From Arthrobacter crystallopoietes (GTDB lineage Bacteria > Actinomycetota > Actinomycetes > Actinomycetales > Micrococcaceae), in NCBI RefSeq assembly GCF_002849715.1, contig NZ_CP018863.1:4698082-4762081 (forward strand): DNA of 64,000 nt, given 5' to 3'. Position numbers and translations under genes: made by a program. The notes below the pieces were generated by a model, which was not told where the DNA came from, ran no database searches, and saw only the letters and a list, made by a program, of their open reading frames with translations. Shown here in pieces: positions 19,240 through 28,867 of the stretch. Positions within the stretch are counted from its first letter, which is position 1. Every line of letters starts with the position of its first letter.

Positions 19240-20031
19240 TTACTGCAGCATGGTGCGGTCGTCCAGGGCTCCGCCCTTGATCTTTTCGAACTCGTGCAAC
19301 AGGTCCTGCACCGTGGTTTTCCGCTTCTGCTCCTGGCCAATATCCAGGATGATCCGGCCTTCATGCATCATGATCAGCCGGCTCCCGAGGCGCAGGGCCT
19401 GCTCCATATTGTGGGTGACCATCAAGGTGGTCAGCTGGTGCCGTTCCACAACTTCCGCGGTCAAACGGCTCACGAGATCCGCCCGTTGCGGGTCCAGCGC
19501 GGCAGTGTGCTCGTCCAGCAGCAGGATTTTCGGGCTGCTGAAGGTGGCCATGAGCAGTGAGAGCGCCTGGCGCTGCCCTCCGGAGAGGAGGCCCACTTTG
19601 GCCTTGAGTCGGTTCTCCAAGCCCAGCTCCAGGGATTTGAGCTCCTCTTGGAAAAAGTCCCGCTTCTTCTTCGTGACACCGGGGGCCAGGCCTCGCGTCT
19701 TACCGCGCTCGTAAGCCATGGACATGTTCTGTTCGATGGTCATGTCCGGGGAGGTCCCGGCCATCGGATCCTGGAAGACCCGGCCAATGAATTTTGCCCG
19801 CTGGTGGTCCGCCAGCTTCGTCACGTCGTTGCCGTCGATCCTGACCGTGCCGGTGTCCGGACGGAGCTTGCCCGAAGTGATGTTCAGGACCGTCGATTTA
19901 CCGGCGCCGTTGCTGCCGATCACCGTGACGAACTCGCCCGGCGTCAGCGACAGGTTGATCTCCTTCAGCGCCACCCGTTCATTGACCGTGCCCGCGAAAA
20001 AGGTCTTGTGCACATTAGTTATATCCAGCAT
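19240..20031 (-). CDS. ABC transporter ATP-binding protein (TrpXYZ-type)
   Basis: A 263-residue ATPase that energises the permease encoded just upstream. Walker A GSNGAGKST is at 39-47, the signature LSGGQ at 149-153 and Walker B LLLDE at 170-174 with a downstream switch His in MVTHN. It belongs with the COG1101-type ATPases paired with BPD_transp_2 permeases and COG2984 binding proteins. Substrates of characterised relatives are aromatic amino acids, but the specificity here is not shown by sequence. The gap to the permease stop is one base, so the three genes form one minus-strand operon. Confidence 0.9.
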   Translation of the reverse strand: MLDITNVHKTFFAGTVNERVALKEINLSLTPGEFVTVIGSNGAGKSTVLNITSGKLRPDTGTVRIDGNDVTKLADHQRAKFIGRVFQDPMAGTSPDMTIEQNMSMAYERGKTRGLAPGVTKKKRDFFQEELKSLELGLENRLKAKVGLLSGGQRQALSLLMATFSSPKILLLDEHTAALDPQRADLVSRLTAEVVERHQLTTLMVTHNMEQALRLGSRLIMMHEGRIILDIGQEQKRKTTVQDLLHEFEKIKGGALDDRTMLQ

Positions 20032-20032
20032 G

Positions 20033-20938
20033 TCAGCCCTTAGCTCCCGCCCCGGTCAGCGACTTCCTCATGTTGGCCAGTCCGCCGATCCGCTTGAAGA
20101 GCTTCCATTGTGGCAGTACCAGGGCGATGACCACCAGCACCGCGGAAATCAGCTTCATATCATTCGGGTTCAGGCCCGCCTGCAGGGCAAGCTGGATGAC
20201 CACGCGGTACAAAACGGAGCCGAGAACTACGGCCAGCGAAGCGATGATGATGAGCCTCGAGCCGAAGATCGCCTGCCCGATGATGACTGACGCAAGACCA
20301 GCCAGAATAAGACCAATGCCCATGCCGATATCGGCAAAGCCCTGGTACTGGGCAATCAGCGCTCCGCACAGGCCGACCAGTCCGTTGGAAAGCGCAAGAC
20401 CCAGGATTTTCATCCGGTCGGTGCTCACGCCGAAGCTGCGGATCATTTCTTCGTTGTCACCGGTAGCCTGCATGGCCAGACCGACGTCTGTGTGCAGGAA
20501 CCAGTCGATGACGAACTTGACCGCCAGCGCGAACAGCGAGAAGACCACCACGGCCATCGCAGTGCCCAGCAGACCCGCGTCGCGCAGAGGCGTGATGAGC
20601 GTGTCTTCACGCAGCAGGGGCAGGTTTGCCCTGCCCATGATGCGCAGGTTGATCGAATATAGGGCGATCATGGTCAGAATGCCGGCCAGCAGTCCATTGA
20701 TCTTGCCCTTGGTGTGCAGTATTCCGGTAATCCAGCCGGCAACCAGTCCTGCGCCGAAAGCGGCGACGGTGGAAACAACCGGCGAATAGCCGTTGATAAT
20801 CATGATCGAGGCGACGGCAGCCCCAGTGGTGAAGCTGCCGTCAACCGTCAGATCGGGAAAATTCAGAATGCGGAAGGTCAGGTAGACCCCCAGAGCCATG
20901 ATCGCGTAGATCAGGCCCAGCTCAACCGCGACAATCAT
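20033..20938 (-). CDS. ABC transporter permease (BPD_transp_2 family)
   Basis: A 301-residue membrane protein with about eight to ten hydrophobic helices of the branched-chain amino acid/ribose permease class. It opens with LGLIYAIMALGVYLTFRILNFPDLTVDGSF, typical of the TrpY-like subgroup, and carries the cytoplasmic coupling stretch MQATGDNEEMIRSFGVSTDR. It lies between the binding-protein and ATPase genes of the same operon. Confidence 0.9.
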   Translation of the reverse strand: MIVAVELGLIYAIMALGVYLTFRILNFPDLTVDGSFTTGAAVASIMIINGYSPVVSTVAAFGAGLVAGWITGILHTKGKINGLLAGILTMIALYSINLRIMGRANLPLLREDTLITPLRDAGLLGTAMAVVVFSLFALAVKFVIDWFLHTDVGLAMQATGDNEEMIRSFGVSTDRMKILGLALSNGLVGLCGALIAQYQGFADIGMGIGLILAGLASVIIGQAIFGSRLIIIASLAVVLGSVLYRVVIQLALQAGLNPNDMKLISAVLVVIALVLPQWKLFKRIGGLANMRKSLTGAGAKG

Positions 20939-20957
20939 GTGTCGGTATCCTCAGGTT

Positions 20958-21962
20958 CTACTCGATGACGCGGTCGGCGGATTCCAGCAGGGAAGCTGGA
21001 ATCTCGATGCCCATGCGCTCAGCGGCTGCGGGGTTGACAACAACTTCCAGTTCGGAGGCCGTCTGGATCGGCATTGTCGCAGGGTCAGCGCCTTCCAGGA
21101 CCTCGATGGCCATAATGCCCGTCTGGTAGCCCAGGTCCTCGTAGTTGATGCCCTCGGTAGCTACGGCACCGCCTTCAACGCTGGCCGCATCCGAGGCGAT
21201 TACCGGAATCTTTTTCGATTCCGCAACGCCGATGAGCGACTTCAGAGCAGAGACAACGTTGTTGTCTGTCGGCACATAGAACGCGTCGACATCCAGGGAC
21301 TGCGCCGCCTGCTGGACCTCGCTGGAGTTGCTGACGGTGGCTTCCTTGATTTCCAGGCCCATCTCGGCAGCGACCTTCTTCGCCAGGTCGACCTGGACCT
21401 GTGAGTTCACCTCGCCGGAGCTGTAGACGATGCCCACGCTCTTCGCGTCCGGAACTAGTTCCTTCAGCAGTCCCAGCTGTTCCTTGACGGGATTGAGGTC
21501 GCTCGTCCCGGTGATGTTGCCGCCGGGGGCTTCCAGCGATTCGACCAGGCCGGCCTCCACGGGATCGGTGACGGCAGTGATCAGGATGGGGATGTCCTGG
21601 ATGGCCTGCGCGGCCGCCTGGGCAGTCGGAGTGGCGATCGCGAGGACAAGATCCTTCTGGTCCGTGGCGAACTTGCCGGCAATCGAGGTAGCGGTAGCCT
21701 GGTCGCCCTGGGCGTTCTGCTCGTCGTAGGTGACGTTTTCACCCTCGGTGTAGCCGTTCTCGGCCAGGGCCTTCTTGAAGCCCTCCCGCGAAGCATCCAG
21801 CGAGGGGTGGGAAACAATCTGCGTGATGCCGATTTCGACCATTTCGCCGGCCGGCCCGCTCTCGCCGGAGCCGGCCTCGCCACCGCCGTTGCCGCACGCC
21901 GTCATCAGCAGCGCCGAGGCGAACAGCGAGGCGCCCAGGGTTGTGTATGTTGACCGTTTCAT
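20958..21962 (-). CDS. ABC transporter substrate-binding lipoprotein (TrpX-like)
   Basis: A 334-residue periplasmic-binding-fold lipoprotein. The signal peptide is MKRSTYTTLGASLFASALL followed by a lipobox ending at Cys23 (MTAC), then a Gly/Glu-rich linker and two alpha/beta lobes. Motifs ITQIVSHPSLDASREGFKKAL and PVEAGLVESLEAPGGNITG match the COG2984 family, which includes the tryptophan/tyrosine importer TrpX. The ATG at 21960-21962 has AAGGAA upstream. First gene of the operon; ligand unproved. Confidence 0.88.
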   Translation of the reverse strand: MKRSTYTTLGASLFASALLMTACGNGGGEAGSGESGPAGEMVEIGITQIVSHPSLDASREGFKKALAENGYTEGENVTYDEQNAQGDQATATSIAGKFATDQKDLVLAIATPTAQAAAQAIQDIPILITAVTDPVEAGLVESLEAPGGNITGTSDLNPVKEQLGLLKELVPDAKSVGIVYSSGEVNSQVQVDLAKKVAAEMGLEIKEATVSNSSEVQQAAQSLDVDAFYVPTDNNVVSALKSLIGVAESKKIPVIASDAASVEGGAVATEGINYEDLGYQTGIMAIEVLEGADPATMPIQTASELEVVVNPAAAERMGIEIPASLLESADRVIE

Positions 21963-22305
21963 GCCAGTGATTCCTTTCAAATCGCAAACGTGCCGGATGC
22001 TCCCGGCCCGCTCCCCCAAGTCACAGCTGTCCATGCGTTCCACCACGTTGCTGAATGGGTGGAAAATGCGGCTTGCCGGCGGCGTCGTTACCCCGCTGCG
22101 GGCACGGACAGTCATTCCCTGCGGAAAGTCCACTTCGATAGTACCTGTGAACAGCGTCACATTGTCTAATCTTCAGCACAGGCCTAGGACAAGAGTCCAC
22201 TCATGCAGGCCCAAGAATGGACAATCCGTATCGAAATGCCAGTGAGGCCACTGTTCCGTCCATGGGTGTATGAATCCTTGGGAACCGATAAACTGGTGCG
22301 CAATC
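21963..22305. other. Intergenic region between the ABC importer and hrpA
   Basis: This 343-base divergent gap should hold the promoters of both flanking transcripts. On the plus strand TAAACT lies about 11 bases before the hrpA ATG, so hrpA may have a very short leader. The minus strand gives the importer a leader of perhaps 190 bases. I looked for a T-box, fitting an amino acid importer, and found only a weak TGGAACGC element without supporting stems. Nothing else is identifiable. Confidence 0.35.
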
Positions 22306-25300
22306 ATGACACTGAAAATCACTTATCCCGAGACGTTGCCGGTTTCGGAACGGCGGGATGACATCATGGCGGCCATTGCCGCCAACCAGGTCACCATCAT
22401 TGCCGGCGAAACCGGTTCGGGGAAGACCACCCAGATCCCCAAAATATGCCTTGAACTTGGACTCGGGGACAAGGGCCTGATCGGCCACACCCAGCCCCGC
22501 CGGCTCGCCGCGCGCACCGTTGCCGAGCGGATCGCGGAGGAACTCGACGTCAAGCTGGGCGAGGAAGTCGGCTTCCAGGTCCGTTTCACCGGTCAAGTTG
22601 GCCGCAGCACCCGGATCAAACTAATGACGGACGGCATTCTGCTCGCCGAAATCCAGCATGACAAGTTGCTGAAGAAGTACAGCACCATCATCATCGACGA
22701 GGCGCACGAGCGAAGCCTCAACATCGATTTCATTCTGGGTTACCTCAAGCGCATTCTGCCGCAGCGCCCCGATCTGAAAGTCATCATCACCTCCGCCACC
22801 ATTGATCCGGAGCGCTTCGCCAAGCATTTCGGTGACGATGAGCCCGCTCCGATCATCGAAGTCTCGGGCCGCACCTACCCCGTGGAAATCAGGTACCGTC
22901 CGCTCAACATGCCGGCCGGCACCATCGACTCGGACGACGAGCTCGAAGAGGACCGCGATCCCCTGGACGCGGTCTGCGACGCAGTGGACGAACTGGCCGG
23001 CGAAGTCCACGGGGACATCCTCGTCTTCTTCTCCGGGGAGCGGGAGATCCGCGACGCCGCGGACGCGCTGCGGGCGCGGGTGCAGACCAACCGCCGGTTG
23101 GCGGGAACCGAGATCCTGCCGCTCTATGCCCGGCTCTCCCTGGCCGAACAGCACAGGGTCTTTTCGCCCGGTGCCGGCGGCCGGCGCCGGATCGTCCTGG
23201 CCACCAACGTGGCGGAAACTTCCCTGACCGTGCCGGGCATCAAATACGTCATCGATACGGGCACGGCCCGCATCTCAAGGTATTCGCACCGGACCAAGGT
23301 CCAGCGTTTGCCCATCGAACGGATCTCCCAGGCCTCCGCCAACCAGCGCTCCGGCCGCTGCGGCCGCGTCAGCGATGGCATCGCAATCAGGCTGTATTCG
23401 GAAGAGGATTTCGAAGCCCGGCGCGAGTTCACCGATCCGGAAATCCTGCGAACCAACTTGGCCGCCGTCATCCTCCAGATGACCGCCATGGGCGTGGCCC
23501 GCAGCCCGAAGGACATCGAGAATTTCCCGTTCGTCGAGCCGCCGGAGACCCGGGCGATTAACGACGGCGTCAACCTCCTGCGCGAGCTCGGCGCACTGGC
23601 CGAGCCGGGCAAGCCTGCCGACGCGGCGCGCGAGCCGCAAGCCTCCGGCCGCGGAGGTGGCCGCGGGCTGCGCCGCGAACCCGGCCTGACCGCCGTCGGG
23701 CATCAGCTGGCCCAGTTGCCGGTAGATCCCCGTCTGGGCCGCATGATTGTCGAAGCCGGCAAACGCGGGTGCGTCCGCGAGGTCATGATTCTCGCTGCGG
23801 CGCTGACCATCCAGGATCCGCGTGAACGGCCTTCTGCAGACAGCGGCAGCAAGCAGCAGCAGGCCGCCGAACTGCACAAGCGCTTCGTGGACGAGAACTC
23901 GGACTTCACCGGCATCCTGAACCTGTGGCGCTACGTGCAGGACAAGCAGAAGGAACTGTCTTCCACCCAGTTCCGCAAGTTGTGCCGCACCGAGTTCATC
24001 AACTATCTGCGGATCCGCGAATGGCAGGATCTGTTTGCGCAGCTGCGGCAACTCGCCAAGCCGCTGGGCATTACGCTCTCTTCCGGCAGCGACGTAGATC
24101 CTGTTGGCAAGCATGACGACATCCACAAGAGCCTGCTCGCCGGCCTGCTCAGCCACATCGGCGCCTACGAGGAGCGCAAACGCGAATACGCCGGTGCCCG
24201 GGGCACCCGCTTCGCAATCTTCCCCGGCTCGGCGCTGTTCAAGAAGTCACCCGATTGGGTCATGGCGGCCGAACTGGTGGAGACGTCGCGGCTGTGGGCC
24301 CGCGTAGCTGCCCGGTTCGATCCGTTGTGGGCCGAGGAAATCGCCCCGCAGCTGCTCAAACGGACCTATTCCGAACCGCACTGGTCCCGCCGCCTGGGTT
24401 CGGTCATGGCCTATGAGAAGGTCACGCTCTACGGCGTCCCGATCATCCCGCAGCGGCGCATCCAATACGGCAGGATCGACCGCGAGCTCAGCCGGGACCT
24501 CTTCATCCGCCATGCCCTGGTTGAAGGTGACTGGCGCACCCACCACAAGTTCTTCCACCGCAACCGCGCCCTGCTGGCCGAGGTCGAGGAGCTGGAGACA
24601 CGCACGCGCCGACGCGGTCTCCGTGTGGATGATGAGACGCTTTTCGAGTTCTACGATCAGCGGATCGGCGAGAACGTGGTCTCCGAGCGCCACTTCGACA
24701 AATGGTGGAAGGCCGCACGCGAGGAAAATCCCGCGCTGCTCGACTTCGACCCCGATGCGCTCCTGACCGAAGAAGCCGAAGAGCTCGATGCCGACGCCTT
24801 CCCGAAAATCTGGCGGCAAGGCTCCTTCGAGCTGCCGCTGAGCTATGAATTTTCGCCGGTGGCGCCCGGCGGGACTCCCAACCCTTCAGACGGTGTCACG
24901 GCGGAAGTGCCGGTGCTGTTCCTGAACCAGCTCGATCCCGCGCCCTTCCGCTGGCAGATTCCCGGCCTGCGGGCTGACCTGGTGACCGCTTTGATCAAGT
25001 CCCTGCCTAAGCAGGTGCGCAAGAACTTTGTGCCCGCCCCCGATGTGGCGCGTACTGCTGCCGCGGTTCTTGCAGAGGAGTTTGTTCCGGAAGAAGACGA
25101 GCTGGAACCTTCGCTGGAACTGGTGCTCCGCCGGCTCAAGGGCCACATCATCCCGCCCGGTTCCTGGAACTGGGAAGCAGTGCCGCCGCACCTGCGGGTC
25201 AGTTTCCGGGTGGTGGACGCACGCGGAAAAGTCCTGGGCGAAGACAAAGACCTGGCCCGGCTGCAGGAAGAGCTGGCGCCGCAGACCCGCCGCGCCATCG

Positions 25301-26259
25301 CCGATTCACTCGGTGCCACACCCAAGACGGCCAAGCCCGCGAAGCAGGCCAAGGCGTCTTCGACGCCGGCTGCTCCGGCGCCGAGCGATATCCAGGAACT
25401 GACAGGGCTGACCGAGTGGACGGGCGCCACGCTTGAACGCGAGGTCAAGCGGTTGATAGCGGGCCACACGGTCACGGGCTATCCGGCCTTCGTGGATGAA
25501 GGCCAGACTGTCGCGCGGCGGATCTATCCCACTGCCGCGGAGCAGGAGTCCGCCATGCGCTCCGGCGTCATCCGGCTGCTGGCGCTTCGTGTGCCGTCCC
25601 CGCAGCGCTACGTGCTGGACCATTTGAACAACACCGAGAAACTCACCTTTAGCCAGAACCCGCATGGTTCTGTCGCCTCGTTGATCGATGACTGTACGCT
25701 GGCGGCCATCGATAAGCTGGTGCCGCAGGAGCTGCCGTGGTCCAGGGAAGAGTTCGACCGCCTGTATGAGGTGGTCCGTGCGGAACTGATCGACACCGTC
25801 TTCTCCGTGACCGCCGTCGTCGAAAAAATCCTCTCCAGCAACCGGCGCATCCAGAAATCGCTCAAGGCCAGCACGAGCCTGGCCCTGATCAGTGCCCTGA
25901 ACGACATCAAGAGCCAGCTCGAGCAGCTGGTCTACCCCGGTTTCGTCGCCCGTACGGGCTATGCCCAGCTGAGCCATCTCCCCCGCTATCTGGCGGCGAT
26001 CGAGCGCAGGCTGGAGAAGCTGCCAACCAACGTGGCGCGGGACGGCCAGCAGATGGCCGCCGTGCAAAAGCTTGAAGACGAGTACGACGACGCCGTCGCG
26101 GCTTTGCGTCCCGGCTCCCGGCACCCCGGAGCGCTGCGCAAGGTGCGGTGGATGCTCGAGGAACTGAGGGTCAGCTTCTTCGCCCAGGAACTGGGAACGG
26201 CCTATTCCATTTCAGAGAAGCGCGTGCGTGCTGCCTTGAACGAGGCGCTCAGCAAGTGA
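22306..26259 (+). CDS. hrpA: ATP-dependent RNA helicase HrpA, DEAH family
   Basis: A 1317-residue DEAH-box helicase. Motif I GETGSGKTT is at 34-42, motif II DEAH at 131-134, then SAT (near 166) and QRSGRCGR of motif VI; winged-helix, HA2 and OB domains follow, and the long C-terminal HrpA-specific region (DUF3418) completes it. Family members resolve structured RNA or stalled ribosomes. A Gly/Arg-rich insert (near residues 450-465) splits the HA2 entry. The ATG at 22306-22308 matches the family N-terminus; an upstream ATG (22270) lacks support. Confidence 0.93.
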   Translation: MTLKITYPETLPVSERRDDIMAAIAANQVTIIAGETGSGKTTQIPKICLELGLGDKGLIGHTQPRRLAARTVAERIAEELDVKLGEEVGFQVRFTGQVGRSTRIKLMTDGILLAEIQHDKLLKKYSTIIIDEAHERSLNIDFILGYLKRILPQRPDLKVIITSATIDPERFAKHFGDDEPAPIIEVSGRTYPVEIRYRPLNMPAGTIDSDDELEEDRDPLDAVCDAVDELAGEVHGDILVFFSGEREIRDAADALRARVQTNRRLAGTEILPLYARLSLAEQHRVFSPGAGGRRRIVLATNVAETSLTVPGIKYVIDTGTARISRYSHRTKVQRLPIERISQASANQRSGRCGRVSDGIAIRLYSEEDFEARREFTDPEILRTNLAAVILQMTAMGVARSPKDIENFPFVEPPETRAINDGVNLLRELGALAEPGKPADAAREPQASGRGGGRGLRREPGLTAVGHQLAQLPVDPRLGRMIVEAGKRGCVREVMILAAALTIQDPRERPSADSGSKQQQAAELHKRFVDENSDFTGILNLWRYVQDKQKELSSTQFRKLCRTEFINYLRIREWQDLFAQLRQLAKPLGITLSSGSDVDPVGKHDDIHKSLLAGLLSHIGAYEERKREYAGARGTRFAIFPGSALFKKSPDWVMAAELVETSRLWARVAARFDPLWAEEIAPQLLKRTYSEPHWSRRLGSVMAYEKVTLYGVPIIPQRRIQYGRIDRELSRDLFIRHALVEGDWRTHHKFFHRNRALLAEVEELETRTRRRGLRVDDETLFEFYDQRIGENVVSERHFDKWWKAAREENPALLDFDPDALLTEEAEELDADAFPKIWRQGSFELPLSYEFSPVAPGGTPNPSDGVTAEVPVLFLNQLDPAPFRWQIPGLRADLVTALIKSLPKQVRKNFVPAPDVARTAAAVLAEEFVPEEDELEPSLELVLRRLKGHIIPPGSWNWEAVPPHLRVSFRVVDARGKVLGEDKDLARLQEELAPQTRRAIADSLGATPKTAKPAKQAKASSTPAAPAPSDIQELTGLTEWTGATLEREVKRLIAGHTVTGYPAFVDEGQTVARRIYPTAAEQESAMRSGVIRLLALRVPSPQRYVLDHLNNTEKLTFSQNPHGSVASLIDDCTLAAIDKLVPQELPWSREEFDRLYEVVRAELIDTVFSVTAVVEKILSSNRRIQKSLKASTSLALISALNDIKSQLEQLVYPGFVARTGYAQLSHLPRYLAAIERRLEKLPTNVARDGQQMAAVQKLEDEYDDAVAALRPGSRHPGALRKVRWMLEELRVSFFAQELGTAYSISEKRVRAALNEALSK

Positions 26260-26281
26260 CGCCGGACAACGGCCCGGCGTC
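26258..26281. terminator. Hairpin between convergent hrpA and HIT genes
   Basis: GACGCCGG (26258-26265) pairs with CCGGCGTC (26274-26281) around eight bases. It overlaps the hrpA stop codon and ends just before the HIT-gene stop. No T-tract on either strand, so it is a weak or Rho-assisted terminator. Confidence 0.5.
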
Positions 26282-26286
26282 ACTGC

Positions 26287-26715
26287 CTAATCCGCCGGGA
26301 CGAATTCGCCGTAGCCGGCGTCACGCAGGCCCGCGCGCAGTTGCCGGGCATTGTTCTCCATCCGATCGGGATCCGGGTTCTGCTCTGCCCGCTTGAAATC
26401 GAACTCGGCTTCCGAGCTGGCCGGCCACACGTGAAGGTGGAGGTGGTCCACTTCGAAACCGGCGATAATCATGCCCGCCCGCGGCGCCCCGAACACCTCA
26501 ACCTGCACCTTGCCGATGGTCTGGGCAACGGCCGTGACTTTCTGCCAAAGCTCCGCCGGCGCGTCCGTCCAGCGGTCCACCTCCGCACGCGGAACCACCA
26601 GCGTGTGGCCGTCAGCCAAGGGCCCAATGCTGAGGAAAGCAACGACGTCGTCGTCCTTCCATACGAATTTTCCGGGGATCTCACCGTTGATGATTTTCGT
26701 GAACAGCGTGCTCAT
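26287..26715 (-). CDS. HIT-family nucleotide hydrolase
   Basis: A 142-residue histidine-triad protein. The triad HLHLHVW is at 91-97, and the N-terminus TLFTKIINGEIPGKFVWKDDDVVAFL is typical of Hint-like AMP-lysine or nucleotide phosphoramidate hydrolases. Its physiological substrate is not known. The ATG overlaps the stop of the alcohol dehydrogenase gene (ATGA), so the two are coupled although no functional link is apparent. Confidence 0.93.
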   Translation of the reverse strand: MSTLFTKIINGEIPGKFVWKDDDVVAFLSIGPLADGHTLVVPRAEVDRWTDAPAELWQKVTAVAQTIGKVQVEVFGAPRAGMIIAGFEVDHLHLHVWPASSEAEFDFKRAEQNPDPDRMENNARQLRAGLRDAGYGEFVPAD

Positions 26716-27773
26716 GCTTTCTCCTTCACAGATGCTATATCCAGGACAAACCGGTACTTCACGTCACCGGCCACCATGCGGTCGTACGCGTCATTGAGCT
26801 GGTCTGCGGTGACCATTTCGATGTCGGAAGTGATGTTGTGTTCGGCGCAGAAATCCAGCATCTCCTGGGTCTCGGCGATCCCGCCGATCATGGAGCCGCC
26901 GTAGGCGATGCGCTTGCGGATGAGCGCGCCGACCGGAACCGGCGGCATGTCCCCCGGAGGCAACCCCAGCTGGATCAGGGCGCCATCCCTGCGGATGGTC
27001 CTCAGATAGGGGCCGAGGTCGTGGGCGGCGGCGACGGTGTCGATGATCAAGTCGATGCTGTCCCGGACCTGCGCCATCGACACGCTGTCCGAGGAGAGGA
27101 CTACGCGGTCTGCCCCCAGTGCGCGGGCTGCCTCGGCCTTACCTTCCGACGTAGTGAACACCGTGACTTCGGCGCCCATCGCCTTGGCGAGCTTGACGGC
27201 CATGTGCCCGAGGCCGCCCAGACCCACGACGCCCACCGAGTCCCCGGTCTCCACCCCGAAGTACCGCATGGGTGAGTAGACGGTGATGCCGGCACACAGC
27301 AGCGGGGCCGTGGCCGCCGGGTCGAGGCTCTCCGGAACGCGCAGACAGTAATTTTCGTCGACTACGATCGAGGTGGCGTAGCCGCCCTGCGTCGGCTCGC
27401 CCCCGCGCCGCCGATCGGGCACACCGTAAGTGCCGGTGGAACCGTTCTCGCAGTACTGCTCCAGGCCCTCTTCGCAGCTGATGCATTCGCGGCAGGAATC
27501 CACCAAACAGCCCACACCCACCAGATCACCGATGGCGTGGAGCGTCACGTCCTGCCCGATCCCCGTCACCCGTCCGACGATTTCGTGGCCGGGCACCAGT
27601 GGATACCGCGACGGCCGCCACTCGCTGCGCACGGCATGCACATCCGAATGGCACAGCCCGCAGAAGGCAATCGTGATCTCCACATCGTGAGGTTCCGGCT
27701 CACGCCGCTCGATCTGCAGGGGAAGAAGCCCCGACGTCGGCGATGTCGCGGCATAGGCCTGCGCGGTGCTCAT
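26712..27773 (-). CDS. Zinc-dependent alcohol/aldehyde dehydrogenase (CAD/YahK type)
   Basis: A 353-residue medium-chain dehydrogenase. Catalytic zinc ligands C38 (FCGLCHSDVH) and H63-E64 (PGHE) and the structural-zinc cluster C94, C97, C100, C108 are all present, followed by the Rossmann motif GLGGLGHMAVKLAKAMG. The subgroup usually reduces aldehydes with NADPH; the coenzyme and substrate are inferred from family only. The ATG at 27771-27773 begins at the family N-terminus. It is followed by the HIT gene with a four-base overlap. Confidence 0.92.
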   Translation of the reverse strand: MSTAQAYAATSPTSGLLPLQIERREPEPHDVEITIAFCGLCHSDVHAVRSEWRPSRYPLVPGHEIVGRVTGIGQDVTLHAIGDLVGVGCLVDSCRECISCEEGLEQYCENGSTGTYGVPDRRRGGEPTQGGYATSIVVDENYCLRVPESLDPAATAPLLCAGITVYSPMRYFGVETGDSVGVVGLGGLGHMAVKLAKAMGAEVTVFTTSEGKAEAARALGADRVVLSSDSVSMAQVRDSIDLIIDTVAAAHDLGPYLRTIRRDGALIQLGLPPGDMPPVPVGALIRKRIAYGGSMIGGIAETQEMLDFCAEHNITSDIEMVTADQLNDAYDRMVAGDVKYRFVLDIASVKEKA

Positions 27774-27866
27774 GGATCTCCTCGGATTCGGCGCTGGCAG
27801 GGGCTGGCCCAACGGCGGCGGTTTGGGACGGCCAAGACTCATACAGCGACGCTACCCTGTTGCCGT

Positions 27867-27912
27867 ATCAGCCTGCCAGTTGCGACCGAATCAGCCTGCC
27901 AGTTGCGACCGA
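27867..27912. repeat. Tandem duplication of 23 bp at the end of the sulfurtransferase gene
   Basis: Two perfect head-to-tail copies of a 23-bp unit (27867-27889 and 27890-27912). The right copy contains the last codons and stop of the sulfurtransferase, so the left copy repeats the terminal RSQLAG-stop coding information outside the gene. Typical of replication slippage. Confidence 0.9.
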
Positions 27913-28790
27913 GGAGCTGTGTCTGGATCAGAAACAGTGTCGACGGCATGCCCGCCCGGCTCGCTCCCCACTGCCACGGGCAGTTCCGAACGTCGCGACC
28001 ACTGTGACCAGGAACCGGGGAATAGTGCTGCCTCGAGACCGGCATGGGCCAATGCTGCAACCTCATGGGCGGCCGTCACGCCTGATCCGCAGTACACTCC
28101 AATTGCCCTGCCGGGCAGCACACCCAGCTCGCGGAACCTGGCGGCCAGCTGTTCCGGCGGCAGGAACCTGCCCGCTGCATCCAGATTGGCCCCGGCCGGC
28201 GCGTTGACGGCGCCTGGAATGTGACCCGCCTTCGGGTCAACCGGTTCGCTCTCGCCGCGGTACCGCTCCGGTGCTCTGGCATCGAGCAGCAGCCCGTAGC
28301 TGGTAAACCCGGTGACTTCGTCGAGCTTCAGCACGGGCATGTGGCCGGGCGCCAGGGTGACGCAGCCGAGGCTCGGCAGTTCGTCGCCGCGATCGGTTTC
28401 GAAGCCCGCAGCCTGCCAGGCTGCCAGTCCGCCGTCGAGCAGGAACACGTCCTCGAAGCCGCCGTCTTTGAGCAGCCACCAGAGCCGTGCGGCGGAAAGC
28501 CCACCCACATTGTCATAGGCGACCACCGTATCCCCGTTGTTGATTCCCCATTCCCTGGCTGCTTCCTCGAAAGCGGCTGCGTCGGGCAGCGGATGGCGCC
28601 CGGCTTGCGGGGATGGCGGCGCGGCCAACTGCGTTTCCAGATCGGCATAGACAGCGCCGGGAATATGCTCGCCTAGATAGTGTTCGCGGCCGTGGGGGTC
28701 GCCCAGCGCCCAGCGGACATCGAGTACAACCGTGCGGCGGCCGGAGGTCATCCGGTCCTGCAGGGTCCGTACGTCCATCAGAGTCCTCAT
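27891..28790 (-). CDS. Sulfurtransferase with two rhodanese domains
   Basis: A 299-residue protein of the thiosulfate/3-mercaptopyruvate sulfurtransferase class. The N-terminal inactive rhodanese domain (VVLDVRWALGDPHGREHYLGEHIPGAVYADLE) is followed by the catalytic one with Cys234 in VYCGSGVTA. The CGSGVT loop favours 3-mercaptopyruvate as donor over thiosulfate, by family rule. The ATG at 28788-28790 has AGGAGGAGA upstream, which decides the start over an ATG 57 bases earlier. Its 3' end is duplicated as a 23-bp tandem repeat. Confidence 0.92.
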   Translation of the reverse strand: MRTLMDVRTLQDRMTSGRRTVVLDVRWALGDPHGREHYLGEHIPGAVYADLETQLAAPPSPQAGRHPLPDAAAFEEAAREWGINNGDTVVAYDNVGGLSAARLWWLLKDGGFEDVFLLDGGLAAWQAAGFETDRGDELPSLGCVTLAPGHMPVLKLDEVTGFTSYGLLLDARAPERYRGESEPVDPKAGHIPGAVNAPAGANLDAAGRFLPPEQLAARFRELGVLPGRAIGVYCGSGVTAAHEVAALAHAGLEAALFPGSWSQWSRRSELPVAVGSEPGGHAVDTVSDPDTAPRSQLAG

Positions 28791-28838
28791 GAGATCTCCT
28801 CCTGAACTGTTGCCGGCCCCGTTGCCGGCGGATGTGCT

Positions 28839-28860
28839 GCTGCCCAAGGGTTTGGGCAGC
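28839..28860. terminator. Hairpin after the metallo-hydrolase gene
   Basis: GCTGCCCAA (28839-28847) pairs with TTGGGCAGC (28852-28860) around GGGT, eight bases beyond the stop of the metallo-hydrolase. The T-run lies on the plus-strand side, so as a minus-strand terminator it lacks a U-tract. Confidence 0.5.
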
Positions 28861-28867
28861 TGGGTTT

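Noticed and set aside
21963..22160. T-box or trp-type leader ahead of the TrpX-like importer
   Set aside because: Only a weak TGGAACGC element is present, with no specifier stem or antiterminator that I can draw.
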